Below, one piece after another: positions 34,322 through 43,362 of a stretch of DNA of 64,000 nucleotides. Numbering within the stretch: position 1 is the first letter of the stretch; every line of letters starts with the position of its first letter. The stretch is from positions 124,001 through 188,000 of the forward strand of contig CAVEOA010000002.1 in NCBI GenBank assembly GCA_963617205.1, given 5' to 3'. Below the pieces are notes generated by a model, which ran no database searches, was not told where the DNA came from, and saw nothing but the letters and a program-made list of their open reading frames with translations. This stretch comes from UBA11524 sp963617205 (GTDB lineage Bacteria > Bacillota > Clostridia > Christensenellales > Aristaeellaceae). The position numbers and the translations under genes were made by a program.

Positions 34322-35348
34322 ATACGTGGTGCATTTCACGGTATTCCATCGCTGCAAGCCACTCCTCGCGGCCAAAGTAATGGATGCCGTCGCGAATGTA
34401 AAAGCCGATGTCCCCTTCGCCGTACAAAACGCCTGTCTTTGGCACCTCCGGCGCGCAAATGCCCCGCAAGCCGAGCTGTTCGTAAGCCGGACTTGCAGCG
34501 CAGGCAGCAAGCTGCATCGAATGCGGCGATGCCCAGCGGTCGCGTGAAGCGCCAATCATCAGCAGGCGCCTCGGGGCAATCAGGCTGAGCAGGAAGTGCA
34601 GGTCAAACGGCAGAGCTGACGCGTCCAGCGGTCGGTCGAAGAAGGCCGGGCAGAACCAGTAGCGCGTATATTCCCTCGCCAGGTCGGCAAACTGCTCGCA
34701 TTCCGAGCCGCGGTACAATCCGCCGGCATTCACGCCGACCGTCAGGCTGAAGCGCGGGTCGTTCGCACCGCACCAGAGCGCCGTCAGCCCTAAGCGCGAA
34801 TGCCCGATGACAGCCATGCGCTTCCTGTCGATTTCAGGCAGCGTCAGCAGGTAATCCGCGATGCAGTGCGCCGCGAAGGACCATTCGCCGATTTTGCCCC
34901 ATCGGCTGCTGCTGACATCGTCAGACAGATCCGCCATCGGCGATGCGGCAGTCTTGCCGTCATCCGTCTCAACCTCCTCGTAGCAGACCGATGCAACCGC
35001 ATAGCCGCGGTCGAGCAGCTCCTCTGTCATCCCGCACGCCGCCTCATTCGGGAAATGCAGGTGCACGAACACAGGCGCCGGTCGGGCAGCCTTCTTCGGG
35101 ATGGTCACGCTGAACGGAAATTCCGCCTGTACGCCGTCCTTCTCCAGCGCTGCGCGGAGAAAACGGCTGATGCCCTTGCCGCCGCAGGCCTCCTCGTCTG
35201 CGGAAATCAGCTGAAAGGATGCGCGGACATGGTCCGGCCAGCAGCCCAGAAATTCCCGGCGAAGCAGCGCAAGCTTCTCCTCCCGCCGTTCCTGCGATGC
35301 ATCAAGCGGCGGCAGCTCCCGGGCAGCCAATTCTTCCCCGATGCTCAT
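34320..35348 (-). CDS. CE15-like glucuronoyl esterase (alpha/beta hydrolase)
   Basis: 342-residue serine hydrolase. The nucleophile elbow is VIGHSRLGLTALWCGANDPRF, as in bacterial CE15 enzymes that cleave esters between glucuronoxylan and lignin. The following LLSLIAPRRLLMIGASRDRWASP and the late His in GIHYFGREEWL also fit CE15. There is no signal peptide, so it probably acts on imported, esterified uronic acid oligosaccharides. The ATG at 35348 overlaps the AraC gene stop (ATGA). It is the last gene in the transporter cluster. Another esterase specificity is possible. Confidence 0.78.
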   Translation of the reverse strand: MSIGEELAARELPPLDASQERREEKLALLRREFLGCWPDHVRASFQLISADEEACGGKGISRFLRAALEKDGVQAEFPFSVTIPKKAARPAPVFVHLHFPNEAACGMTEELLDRGYAVASVCYEEVETDDGKTAASPMADLSDDVSSSRWGKIGEWSFAAHCIADYLLTLPEIDRKRMAVIGHSRLGLTALWCGANDPRFSLTVGVNAGGLYRGSECEQFADLAREYTRYWFCPAFFDRPLDASALPFDLHFLLSLIAPRRLLMIGASRDRWASPHSMQLAACAASPAYEQLGLRGICAPEVPKTGVLYGEGDIGFYIRDGIHYFGREEWLAAMEYREMHHV

Positions 35349-36214
35349 GCCTGCTGCTTCTTCTTTCCCTTCGTTGCCTTCGCCTTTTCCTTCTCCTTCA
35401 TCTGGCTCTGCCACTGCTTCGGCGCGATGCCCACAATGCTCTTGAAGGTGCGGATGAAGTTGCAGTAGTCATTGAAGCCGGAATTGGCGCAGACGTATTC
35501 CACCGTATGCCCCTGCGCCAGCAGCGTCTTGGCATAGAGAATCTTCTTGACGAGGATGTAGCGGCGAATCGGGATGCCCATTTCATGCGAGAACGTCGTG
35601 GAAATATGCGACTTGGAGTAGCGGCATTCCTCCGCAAGCGCGCTGATGGACATTGGCGAATCGATATGGCTGTCCACATATGTCACAATCTGATGCACGA
35701 GCGGCGACTGCTGCAGCGGCGAGGTGCCCGTTTCGCGCCAGTAAATCTTGTTGATGACGATCAGGTGGCGGATGAGCATCGCGATGGCGGTCAGGTCGTC
35801 GCCGAATTCGGCGCTGCCCCAGAGCGCGGCGATGCGCTTGGCGGTATCGAGATACTGCTCGATTTCCTCCTCGGTGAGCTGAATGATGTGCTTATGCTCG
35901 GACCGCGCATTCGTGAAGCAATCCAGCAGATTCGTCCGCTCGGTGTTGTACATCTGGATGATGTTCGGGTCGAAGTGCATGGTAACGCGGCTGTAGGGCT
36001 GGTTGGAGTCGTTGATGGACAGGTGCCAGTCGTCGCTGGAGAGCAGCACAAGCGAACCGCGCGTCAGCGGATAGCGCTCGGCATTGATCAGCATGCTTGC
36101 CTGTCCCTCCAGCAGGAGAAACAGCTCATACTTCGGGTGGCAGATGTACTGCGGGTCGATTGTTTCCACCTTGTTGGTGAAGTTACACTCGACCAGATAG
36201 TCAAGATTCTTCAT
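35345..36214 (-). CDS. AraC-family transcriptional regulator
   Basis: 289-residue regulator. The N-terminal half is a cupin-like sugar-sensing domain (HPKYELFLLLEGQASMLI, GSLVLLSSDDWHLS). The C-terminal half has two helix-turn-helix motifs (SISALAEECRYSKSHISTTFSHEMG and VEYVCANSGFNDYCNFIRTFKSIVG, each in pieces matching the family). It ends in a basic tail. AAAGGAG is 6 nt before the ATG at 36214. It sits between the permease genes and the esterase and most likely activates the importer in response to a sugar. Confidence 0.93.
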   Translation of the reverse strand: MKNLDYLVECNFTNKVETIDPQYICHPKYELFLLLEGQASMLINAERYPLTRGSLVLLSSDDWHLSINDSNQPYSRVTMHFDPNIIQMYNTERTNLLDCFTNARSEHKHIIQLTEEEIEQYLDTAKRIAALWGSAEFGDDLTAIAMLIRHLIVINKIYWRETGTSPLQQSPLVHQIVTYVDSHIDSPMSISALAEECRYSKSHISTTFSHEMGIPIRRYILVKKILYAKTLLAQGHTVEYVCANSGFNDYCNFIRTFKSIVGIAPKQWQSQMKEKEKAKATKGKKKQQA

Positions 36215-36256
36215 ATAGGCTCCTTTCATTGCGGGATGATATTGTTAGAATCATTC

Positions 36257-36286
36257 GCCGGAAAAATGAAGACTCCTGCCGGAAAA
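36257..36286 (-). promoter_or_regulatory. Two direct repeats GCCGGAAAA spaced 21 bp upstream of araC-type gene
   Basis: GCCGGAAAA occurs at 36257-36265 and 36278-36286, exactly two helical turns apart. That arrangement is typical of AraC-type half sites. A near-palindrome ATTTTTCGAGAAAAAAT follows at 36290. Confidence 0.4.
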
Positions 36287-36353
36287 TAGAATTTTTCGAG
36301 AAAAAATAGCGCCATTTACCGCAAATATGCCTCAATAATTGCATGTTTTATGC

Positions 36354-37160
36354 TTATTTGACTGCGCCGGTGATGCCCGATGCGAAGCTCTTCTGCAGGC
36401 AGGCAAAAATCAGCAGCGTCGGGATGGTGCAAATCGAAACAGCCAGCAGAATCATGCCGTAATCCTGCGTATAGCCGGACATCAGGTTGGCCAGCAGCAG
36501 CGGCATGGTGGTCGATTCGTTGCTCATCATGATGACGCTCGGCCAAAGATAGCTGTTCCACGCGTTCATGAAGCTGATGGTCAGCGCAGCCACGTAGGTC
36601 GGCGCCATAATCGGGACGAACATGCGGAAGAAGATGCCCAGCTCGGTCAGGCCGTCCATGCGCGCCGCCTCGATGATGTCACGCGGAAAGGAGCGCGCGC
36701 TCTGCCGGAAGAGCATAATCAGGAAAACCGACGCGATGCCCGGCAGCACGAAGCCCATCCACGTGTTCAGCAGCTTCCACGAGGCAATCATCTTGTAGAG
36801 CGGAATGGTGGTCGAAATGCCCGGAATCAGCATGGACAGGAGGATGACGCTCATGAGGCGATCCTTCCACTTGTCGTGATACACCTCGAAGCCGTAGCCT
36901 GCAATCGAGCTGACGAGCAGCGACAGAAAGACGGACAGCACCGTGTTGCGCATGGAATTATACATGGCGCGCGCGATGTTCTTTGCCGCTGTCAGCTTCT
37001 CGAGGTTTTCCGCCAGATGCGTGCCGAACGTCAGCTTGCCGACGACGATTTCGCCCGTGCTGTTTGTGGCGGAGACGAACATCCAGTAAATCGGGAACGC
37101 GAAGAGCAGCACGGATAGAATCATGAACAGGTGCAGCAAAAACCTGCGCAGCTTAGTCAC
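36354..37160 (-). CDS. Sugar ABC transporter permease (MalG type, CUT1)
   Basis: 268-residue inner-membrane permease with six predicted helices. The cytoplasmic EAA loop reads EAARMDGLTELGIFFRMFVPIMAP. It pairs with the permease at 37153 and the binding protein at 38097. The GTG at 37160 is preferred because AGGTG lies 6 nt before it; a GTG at 37169 is the alternative. The gene overlaps its upstream partner by 8-17 nt. No ATPase gene is present, as usual for CUT1 systems that share MsmK. Confidence 0.93.
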   Translation of the reverse strand: MTKLRRFLLHLFMILSVLLFAFPIYWMFVSATNSTGEIVVGKLTFGTHLAENLEKLTAAKNIARAMYNSMRNTVLSVFLSLLVSSIAGYGFEVYHDKWKDRLMSVILLSMLIPGISTTIPLYKMIASWKLLNTWMGFVLPGIASVFLIMLFRQSARSFPRDIIEAARMDGLTELGIFFRMFVPIMAPTYVAALTISFMNAWNSYLWPSVIMMSNESTTMPLLLANLMSGYTQDYGMILLAVSICTIPTLLIFACLQKSFASGITGAVK

Positions 37161-38022
37161 GCTTGTCACCTACCTTCATCTGCAGGAGCGTCAGCAGGGC
37201 AATCGCGGCAAACACCACGAAGGAGATGGCGGTCGCATAGCCGAAATTCGGCGAATACTTGAAGGCGAGGTTATAGATATAATGCGAGATGGACAGGGTG
37301 CCGTTCGCCGGACCGCCGCCGGTCAGGTTGACGGATTCGTCAAAAAGCTGAATCGTACCGCTGACGGTCATGATGGTCAGCAGCAGCAGCGTCGGGCGGA
37401 GCAGCGGCAGCGTAATCCGGAAATACCGCTGGGCACCGCTTGCGCCGTCAATCGCAGCCGCCTCATAGATGCTTGCATCCACATTCTGCATCGCCGCGGA
37501 CAGGAACACCATATTGTAACCCGTCCATCGCCAAACAAGCGCGGTCATAATGACGGCTCTTGCGCTGCCTGCGTTGCCGAAGAAGTTGACAGACGCGACG
37601 CCGAGGGTGTTCAGCAGCGTATTGATGAAGCCATCCGATGCGAACAGGATGCGGAAGACGAGCGAGTAGGAAACGGATGCCATCGCGCATGGCAGGAAAA
37701 GAATCGTGCGGAAGAACGCGCTGCCCTTGAGGAAGCGGCTGCTGATGAGCTGGGCATACAGCAGCGCAAGCCCGAGCATAATCGGGATTTGCAGCATGTA
37801 AATCAGCGTATTCCCAACGGCGGTGCGCAGCGTCGGGTCGATGAGGATGCGCTCGTAGTTCTTGAATGCGACCCACGTCATCCGGCTGCCTGTTCCGCTC
37901 TGAAACGAGGTCAGGAACGCCTGAAAAATGGTGTAGAAGCTCATCACAAACACAAGGATGACGGCAGGCAGGATGAACAACCAGCCGGTGAGCTTCAGCC
38001 TCTTTGAATAAGTGAGCTTCAT
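37153..38022 (-). CDS. Sugar ABC transporter permease (MalF type, CUT1)
   Basis: 289-residue permease with six helices. The N-terminus LTGWLFILPAVILVFVMSFY and the EAA loop EAAAIDGASGAQRYFRITLPLLRP are typical of CUT1 UgpA/MalF proteins. AAAGGAGAG precedes the ATG. It lies 74 nt downstream of the binding protein gene, beyond a strong hairpin. Confidence 0.94.
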   Translation of the reverse strand: MKLTYSKRLKLTGWLFILPAVILVFVMSFYTIFQAFLTSFQSGTGSRMTWVAFKNYERILIDPTLRTAVGNTLIYMLQIPIMLGLALLYAQLISSRFLKGSAFFRTILFLPCAMASVSYSLVFRILFASDGFINTLLNTLGVASVNFFGNAGSARAVIMTALVWRWTGYNMVFLSAAMQNVDASIYEAAAIDGASGAQRYFRITLPLLRPTLLLLTIMTVSGTIQLFDESVNLTGGGPANGTLSISHYIYNLAFKYSPNFGYATAISFVVFAAIALLTLLQMKVGDKRD

Positions 38023-38047
38023 GGAATGCTCTCCTTTATGCCATATA

Positions 38048-38085
38048 CCTGAAACAGCCGACCGGATGGGGTCGGCTGCTTCAGG
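38048..38085 (-). other. Intercistronic hairpin after the binding-protein gene
   Basis: 15 bp stem (38049-38063 with 38070-38084, one mismatch) with a 6 nt loop and no T run. Such hairpins commonly protect binding-protein mRNA and lower permease expression. Confidence 0.7.
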
Positions 38086-38096
38086 CAGGTATTGCC

Positions 38097-39383
38097 TTAG
38101 AACATCAGGAATTCAACGGTCGTCTGCGCCGTGTCAAGCTCGGACTGCACATCCGCGCCGTTCAGGATATTGCTCAGCGCGACTGCGAGCGCGTCCTGCG
38201 TTTCGTCGTAGACGTAGCTCGTGTTGCAGGCAGGCATCTTTTCAACATAGGAGCCAAGGACCTCGTAGACCTTCATGCCGCCGAAGAATTCATTCTCCGC
38301 GCCGTACACGTCCGCGTTTTTCGCCGTAGGCAGATACGCCGCGATGTAGTTCGAGGCAGTCAGGATATCCGCATAGAACGTGTCGCTCAGCTCGCCGCCC
38401 ATGAGCGTCATCAGGAAGGACACAGCCGCTTCAGCATGCTTGCAGTTGGATGTAATCATCCAGCTGCTGCCGCCGCTCGAGGCGTAATTCGATGCGCCCT
38501 CCACGGAGGAGACGGCCGGAAGGTTTGCAACGCCCCAGTTGCCGGACTGGTCGGGTGCCTGCATGCAGGAGTTCATAATCCACATGCCGTTCATGGTGCC
38601 GCCGCAGGAGCCGGCGTTCAGGGAGCTCATGTATTCGTCCCAGTTGTTGACGACCTTGAGCGTGCCGCTCTCAACCAGCGCCTGATACTCGGCGATGACC
38701 GCCTTGAGGGTGTCGTTCTGATTGAGGTTGGGCGTGCCGTCCTCATCAAACAGGCTGCCGCCGGCAGACATGAGCATCATGGTCAGCATGGTCGTGTCGT
38801 TCGAGGTGGACAGCAGCGGATGACCCGTTTTGTCCAGCACCTCGCCGGCAATCTCGCGGAAGCGCTCCCACGTGATGTCGTTCATGTCATCGATGGTGTA
38901 ACCGGCCTCCGCCAGATAATCGGTGCGGTAGCACACAACGCCGACGCTGGAGTCGAACGGAATGCCCCACAGCTCGCCGTCAAACGTGTCCCACGCGATT
39001 TTCGCCTGATCGAACGTCGACGTGTCGATGCTGTAGCCGGACAGCGGCAGGAAAGCATCGCCGTAGGCATGCACCATCATGGGGATGGAGCTGTCCTGCA
39101 TCAGGATGACGTCCGGCAGCTGCGTGAGATCGCCGGAGCTGGTAATCGTCGCAATCTTCGTGCGGACGTCCGCCAGCGCCATGACGGTTACCTCCAGCTC
39201 CACGTTCCCAAGGGACGCCTCGCGCACCATTTCGGCGCCGGTCTGCAGCAGCTCATCGTTCGGTGACCAGCACCAGACGGTCAGCTTGACCGCGTCCTCC
39301 GTCTCTGCATTCGCCATCACGATGCAGCCAAGCATCATACACAGCGCCAGCAGTACAGAAACAAGCTTCTGAGTCATTTTCAT
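38097..39383 (-). CDS. Sugar ABC transporter substrate-binding protein
   Basis: 428-residue family 1 extracellular solute-binding protein. The signal peptide has a Cys at MMLGCIV, a possible lipobox, though AxA cleavage after ANA is also plausible. The mature part has LTVWCWSPNDELLQTGAEMV, GDAFLPLSGY, GELWGIPFDSSVGVVCYRTDYL and ITWERFREIAGEVLDKTGHP, all typical. The substrate is unknown; context suggests an oligosaccharide from hemicellulose. AAGGAGAT is 9 nt before the ATG. Confidence 0.94.
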   Translation of the reverse strand: MKMTQKLVSVLLALCMMLGCIVMANAETEDAVKLTVWCWSPNDELLQTGAEMVREASLGNVELEVTVMALADVRTKIATITSSGDLTQLPDVILMQDSSIPMMVHAYGDAFLPLSGYSIDTSTFDQAKIAWDTFDGELWGIPFDSSVGVVCYRTDYLAEAGYTIDDMNDITWERFREIAGEVLDKTGHPLLSTSNDTTMLTMMLMSAGGSLFDEDGTPNLNQNDTLKAVIAEYQALVESGTLKVVNNWDEYMSSLNAGSCGGTMNGMWIMNSCMQAPDQSGNWGVANLPAVSSVEGASNYASSGGSSWMITSNCKHAEAAVSFLMTLMGGELSDTFYADILTASNYIAAYLPTAKNADVYGAENEFFGGMKVYEVLGSYVEKMPACNTSYVYDETQDALAVALSNILNGADVQSELDTAQTTVEFLMF

Positions 39384-39864
39384 GATGAATCATCTCCTTA
39401 CGGAAGATTTTATGTCTCAAATTATAATGGAAGTGAAAAGCATTTTCTTTGCGTTTCGTCGCTTTTTTAATGCTTTTCTTCGCGTATTTCGCCAATTTGA
39501 CCAATTTTGTGCCTTATTTTCCATTGCAAGGGCTTACAAGGTCGGTTTGACGAAGATTTTTTCCATGATTTTGATAGATTTTCTCTCATTTTAGAGGCGT
39601 TTCGCGTGTACAGCTCCTGAAACAGGGAATATTCCTTCGCCCATGAAATGTAAAAACTTGCGCGAAACCCTCCTGCGAAACCTGTATCAAGATGATATAC
39701 GCCATCCGCATCCAGCGCCGTTGTCAGGCGGGCAGCATTCGCCTATTTCTGTGCAGGATTCGCATAAAACGCATCATAATCAGAAATTTTCCTGCAAATC
39801 AAGAAGGAATCCACAGGTGATATGAAGAATAGTATCAGCAAATAGCGTTATAGGAGGAATCCCC
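39384..39864. other. AT-rich divergent region between importer and oxidoreductase genes
   Basis: 481 nt, clearly richer in A and T than the genes around it. On the minus strand TATAAT lies at 39421-39426 with a poor -35 box (AAGAAA), as expected of an activator-dependent promoter for the importer. AGGAGG at 39853-39858 serves the plus-strand gene. No RNA gene was recognised. Confidence 0.6.
39421..39443 (-). promoter_or_regulatory. Probable activator-dependent promoter of the ABC importer
   Basis: Perfect TATAAT on the minus strand, about 40 nt upstream of the binding-protein start, without a recognisable -35. Activation by the AraC regulator would explain this. Confidence 0.35.
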
Positions 39865-41028
39865 ATGCTTCGTCTTGGAATCATCGGCGCAGGCGGAATT
39901 GCCAGCATGCATACCGCAAATATTCTTTCGGGCAAGTGCCCCGACATCCGGATTACGGCGATGGCTGACCGCAAGGCTGCGCGGCGCGAGTGGATTCGTA
40001 CGACCGTGCCCGATGCAGCCGTGTTCACCGAGGGCGTTGACCTCATCCATTCCGACACGTGCGATGCCGTGCTGATTGCGACGCCGCATTATCAGCACCC
40101 GACGCTCGCTGCCGAAGCGCTGCGCTGCGGCAAGCACGTCATGTGCGAAAAGCCGGCAGGCGTGTACACCCTGCAGGTGCGCGACATGATCGCCGAGGCA
40201 GACCGCCATCCGGAGCTGACCTTTGGCATGATGTTCAACCAGCGCACGAACTGCGTTTACCGCAAGGCGAAGGAGCTGATTGACAGCGGCGCACTCGGCC
40301 AGCTCAAGCGCATGTCGTGGATTGTGACGGACTGGTATCGCACGCAGCATTATTATGATGCAGGCGCGTGGCGTGCGACATGGGACGGCGAAGGCGGCGG
40401 CGTGCTGCTCAACCAGTGCCCGCATCAGCTTGACCTGCTGCAATGGCTCTGCGGACTGCCGGTGCATGTGCGTGCATTCTGCCATGAAGGCAAGTGGCAC
40501 GACATTGAGGTTGAGGATGACGTGACCGCGTATCTCGAATTTGAGAACGGTGCGACAGGCACGTTCATCGCGTCAACCGGCGATGTGCTGGGCGAAAACC
40601 GGCTGGAAATCATCGGCACAAAGGGACGCCTCCGCATCGAGCATGATGAACTGACGCTGGATACGGCGGCGGTTGACGAGCGCGAGTGGTGTCCTGTTTG
40701 TCCGCAGCCCTTCGGCGTGCCGGAAATCATGCACACCGTCGTCGAAACGGATGGGCAGAATCCGCAGCATGTCGGCGTGCTGAACGCATTCGCGGCGCAC
40801 ATCGAGAACGGCGCGCCGCTCGTGGCAGACGGACGCGAGGGCATCCGCGGCCTGATGCTGTCAAACGCCATGCATCTGTCCTCGTGGACGAACGAAACCG
40901 TTTCTCTGCCGATTGATGAAGAACTGTTCCTGAAGCTCCTGAACGAGAAGCGCAAGACCTCGCGCCACAAGGAGGAGCCGGACACCGCGATTGATGTTTC
41001 CGGCAGCTTCGGCAGCAGCAAAAAGTGA
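39865..41028 (+). CDS. Gfo/Idh/MocA-family oxidoreductase
   Basis: 387-residue NAD(P)-dependent sugar or inositol dehydrogenase-type protein. It has the Rossmann motif GIIGAGGIASMHTANIL, the conserved CEKPAG with the family lysine near residue 95, and DAGAWRATWDGEGGGVLLNQCPHQLDLLQW, which contains the GG-x7-H-x3-D pattern. AGGAGG precedes the ATG. It is divergent from the sugar importer and likely acts on a sugar taken up by it. The exact substrate is not visible. Confidence 0.92.
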   Translation: MLRLGIIGAGGIASMHTANILSGKCPDIRITAMADRKAARREWIRTTVPDAAVFTEGVDLIHSDTCDAVLIATPHYQHPTLAAEALRCGKHVMCEKPAGVYTLQVRDMIAEADRHPELTFGMMFNQRTNCVYRKAKELIDSGALGQLKRMSWIVTDWYRTQHYYDAGAWRATWDGEGGGVLLNQCPHQLDLLQWLCGLPVHVRAFCHEGKWHDIEVEDDVTAYLEFENGATGTFIASTGDVLGENRLEIIGTKGRLRIEHDELTLDTAAVDEREWCPVCPQPFGVPEIMHTVVETDGQNPQHVGVLNAFAAHIENGAPLVADGREGIRGLMLSNAMHLSSWTNETVSLPIDEELFLKLLNEKRKTSRHKEEPDTAIDVSGSFGSSKK

Positions 41029-41031
41029 ATC

Positions 41032-41070
41032 ATGCGCCTGATGCAGGAGGAATGCGTCAGGCGCATTTTT
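41032..41070 (+). terminator. Terminator of the oxidoreductase gene
   Basis: Stem ATGCGCCTGA / TCAGGCGCAT followed by TTTTT, directly after the stop codon. Confidence 0.88.
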
Positions 41071-41157
41071 GCATAACCCTTTCTTGCGCAGCTCAATTCA
41101 ACCCCGGGCATGAAACCTGCATGCATGCACGCAAAGGAAGCGAAACGGAAAAGAAAA

Positions 41158-41170
41158 GGGACGAAGTCCC
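41158..41170 (+). repeat. GAA-loop mini-hairpin upstream of deoD
   Basis: GGGAC GAA GTCCC, followed by CCCCTTG, is a copy of the dispersed element. It ends four bases before the deoD -35 box. Confidence 0.65.
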
Positions 41171-41174
41171 CCCC

Positions 41175-41203
41175 TTGAAGATTTTCTGCCCTTGTGCTAC
41201 AAT
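41175..41203 (+). promoter_or_regulatory. Sigma-A promoter of deoD
   Basis: TTGAAG, a 17 bp spacer and TACAAT; start codon 33 nt downstream. Confidence 0.75.
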
Positions 41204-41235
41204 CAAGGCATCAGACCGCGAAAGGAGCCAGCTCG

Positions 41236-41943
41236 ATGATTCCGACACCTCATATCACCGCCAAAGAGGGCGATTTCGCCCGCACGGTCCTCATGCCCGG
41301 CGATCCGCTCCGTTCCCAGTACATCGCCGAGCACTATCTTCAGGACGCCGTCCTCGTCAATAACACGCGCGGCGTGCAGGGGTATACCGGCTTCTATCAC
41401 GGCAAGCGCGTATCCGTCATGGCTTCCGGCATAGGCATTCCTTCCATCGGCATCTATTCCTATGAGCTGTATCAATTCTACGGCGTGGAAAACATCATCC
41501 GCGTCGGCTCGGCAGGGATGCTCAGCCCGAAGCTCAAGGTGCGCGACATCGTCCTCGGCATGAGCGCGTACACCAACAGCAGCTTCGGCCTTCAATACGG
41601 CTTTCAGGGGAGCTTCGCGCCGTGCTGCTCATACGAGCTGCTGTCCGCCGCCATGAACGCCGCCAAGAAAATGGGCATCACGCCGGTCGCCGGTGCGCTG
41701 TACTCCACCGACACATACTATGACGAGCGCACTCCGCCCTACGGCGCGGTGCTTCGCGAGCTGGGCGTGCTGGCCATTGAGATGGAAGCCGCCGGATTGT
41801 ACCTGAACGCATCGAGGCTCGGCAAAAATGCGCTGGCCATCTGCACCATCTCCGACAATCCCTTCACCGGCGAGGAGCTTGACGCCGAGGCGCGTCAGAA
41901 CACCTTCACGCAGATGATGGAAATCGCGCTGGAAATCGCATAA
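41236..41943 (+). CDS. deoD: Purine-nucleoside phosphorylase, DeoD type
   Basis: 235-residue hexameric enzyme that splits purine (deoxy)nucleosides with phosphate. Family features include MPGDPLRSQYIAEHYL, GIPSIGIYSYELY, IRVGSAGML, and the purine-site segment LAIEMEAAGLYLNA followed by TISDNPFTGE. The ATG at 41236 follows AAAGGAG. The gene is monocistronic with its own promoter and terminator. Together with the adenine deaminase at 51.9 kb it suggests purine salvage. Confidence 0.95.
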   Translation: MIPTPHITAKEGDFARTVLMPGDPLRSQYIAEHYLQDAVLVNNTRGVQGYTGFYHGKRVSVMASGIGIPSIGIYSYELYQFYGVENIIRVGSAGMLSPKLKVRDIVLGMSAYTNSSFGLQYGFQGSFAPCCSYELLSAAMNAAKKMGITPVAGALYSTDTYYDERTPPYGAVLRELGVLAIEMEAAGLYLNASRLGKNALAICTISDNPFTGEELDAEARQNTFTQMMEIALEIA

Positions 41944-41961
41944 GACAATACTGCACAATAA

Positions 41962-42003
41962 AAGCTGAAGGAGCCTTGCCCGATGGGGGCACTCCTTCAG
42001 CTT
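41962..42003. terminator. Bidirectional terminator between deoD and rarA
   Basis: AAGCTGAAGGAG / CTCCTTCAGCTT. On the minus strand TTTTATT follows, on the plus strand a looser TTATTTCTTT. It overlaps the last bases of rarA. Confidence 0.8.
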
Positions 42004-43312
42004 ATTTCTTTCTCTGATTTTCCTTCCATGCGCGGATTTCCTCAAGGCGCGCCTTGTACCGTGCCTCGTTGCCCTGCTCGGTCGGCAGATAATAGCGCTT
42101 GCCGCGCAGCGAGTCAGGCAGGCATTCCATCGCGGATAGCTTCTCCTTCGTATCATGCGCGTACACGTAGCCATTGCCGTAGCCAAGGCTCTTCATCAGT
42201 CCGGTCGGGGCATTGCGGATCTGCAGCGGCACAGGTTCGGCAATCTGGCGCAGCGCATCGTCCTTCGCAGACTCATACGCCATATACAGCGCGTTCGATT
42301 TCGGCGCCATCGCCATGTACACGACTGCGTGCGTCAGATGCACCGAGCATTCCGGCATACCAAGAAAGTGACACGCCTGATACGCCGCGACCGCCGTTTC
42401 CAGCGCACGCGAATCCGCCAGCCCGATATCCTCGCTTGCAAAGCGAACAACCCGCCGCGCCACATACAGCGGATCCTCGCCGCCTTCCAGCATCCGCGCC
42501 AGCCAATAGACCGCCGCGTCCGGGTCGGAATTGCGCATCGACTTATGCAGTGCGCTGATGAGGTCGTAATGCCCGTCGCCCTTCTTGTCGTAGAGCAGCG
42601 ACCGCCGGGATGTACATTGCAGCACGGTTTCCTCGGTCACATGCGTCACGCCGTTTTCATCCAAATCGCCGTTCAGCACGACCATTTCCAGCGTGGAGAG
42701 CGCCATTCTTGCATCGCCGCCGGAAAAGGACGCAATCGCGCGCAGGAGCTCCTCCGCGATGTCGATTGACTGTCCGCCGAAGCCGCGAGGATCATTGAGC
42801 GCCCGCTTGAGCAGCGACAGGATGTCCGATTCCTTCAGCGCGTGAAGCACAAACACGCGGCACCGCGACAGGAGTGCGCCGTTCACCTCGAACGACGGGT
42901 TTTCGGTCGTCGCGCCGATGAGCACGATGCTGCCCTTCTCGACATACGGCAGAAACGCGTCCTGCTGCGCCTTGTTGAAGCGGTGGATTTCGTCCACGAA
43001 CACAATCGTGCGGATGCCGAGCATGCGGTCGTTCTCCGCCTGCTCCATGACCTGCCGGATATCCTTAATGCCGCTGCTGACGGCGGAGAAATTGATGAAG
43101 CTGCTCTTCGTCCGCCGGGCGATAATCCGCGCAAGCGTCGTTTTGCCGACTCCCGGCGGTCCCCAGAAGATCATGGACGGCACATGATCGCCCTCAATCA
43201 GCCTCCTGAGCACCTTTCCCTGACCGAGCAGCTGCTCCTGTCCGGCGAATTCATCGAGCGTCGTCGGGCGAAGGCGCTCCGCCAGCGGTGACAGCGATGT
43301 CGCCTGATCCAT
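42002..43312 (-). CDS. rarA: Replication-associated recombination protein RarA (MgsA), AAA+ ATPase
   Basis: 436-residue clamp-loader-like ATPase active at stalled forks. Walker A is FWGPPGVGKTTLARIIA, Walker B is IVFVDEIHRFNKAQQDAFLP, and sensor 1 lies in LIGATTENPSFEVNGALLSRCRV. The C-terminal tetramerisation part includes SDPDAAVYWLARMLEGGEDP and RRVVRFASEDIGLADSRAL. GGGAGG precedes the ATG. It is the last gene downstream of gyrB-gyrA, 50 nt after the MBL gene. Confidence 0.96.
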   Translation of the reverse strand: MDQATSLSPLAERLRPTTLDEFAGQEQLLGQGKVLRRLIEGDHVPSMIFWGPPGVGKTTLARIIARRTKSSFINFSAVSSGIKDIRQVMEQAENDRMLGIRTIVFVDEIHRFNKAQQDAFLPYVEKGSIVLIGATTENPSFEVNGALLSRCRVFVLHALKESDILSLLKRALNDPRGFGGQSIDIAEELLRAIASFSGGDARMALSTLEMVVLNGDLDENGVTHVTEETVLQCTSRRSLLYDKKGDGHYDLISALHKSMRNSDPDAAVYWLARMLEGGEDPLYVARRVVRFASEDIGLADSRALETAVAAYQACHFLGMPECSVHLTHAVVYMAMAPKSNALYMAYESAKDDALRQIAEPVPLQIRNAPTGLMKSLGYGNGYVYAHDTKEKLSAMECLPDSLRGKRYYLPTEQGNEARYKARLEEIRAWKENQRKK

Positions 43313-43362
43313 GTTTTCCTCCCTTTACAGCCGCCTGATTTGAACCGCCCTGTAAGCGATTC

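Noticed and set aside
35348..35414. Longer start for the CE15-like esterase
   Set aside because: The extra residues are Glu/Gly-rich and read through the AraC 3' end; the ATGA overlap at 35345-35348 is the more likely start.
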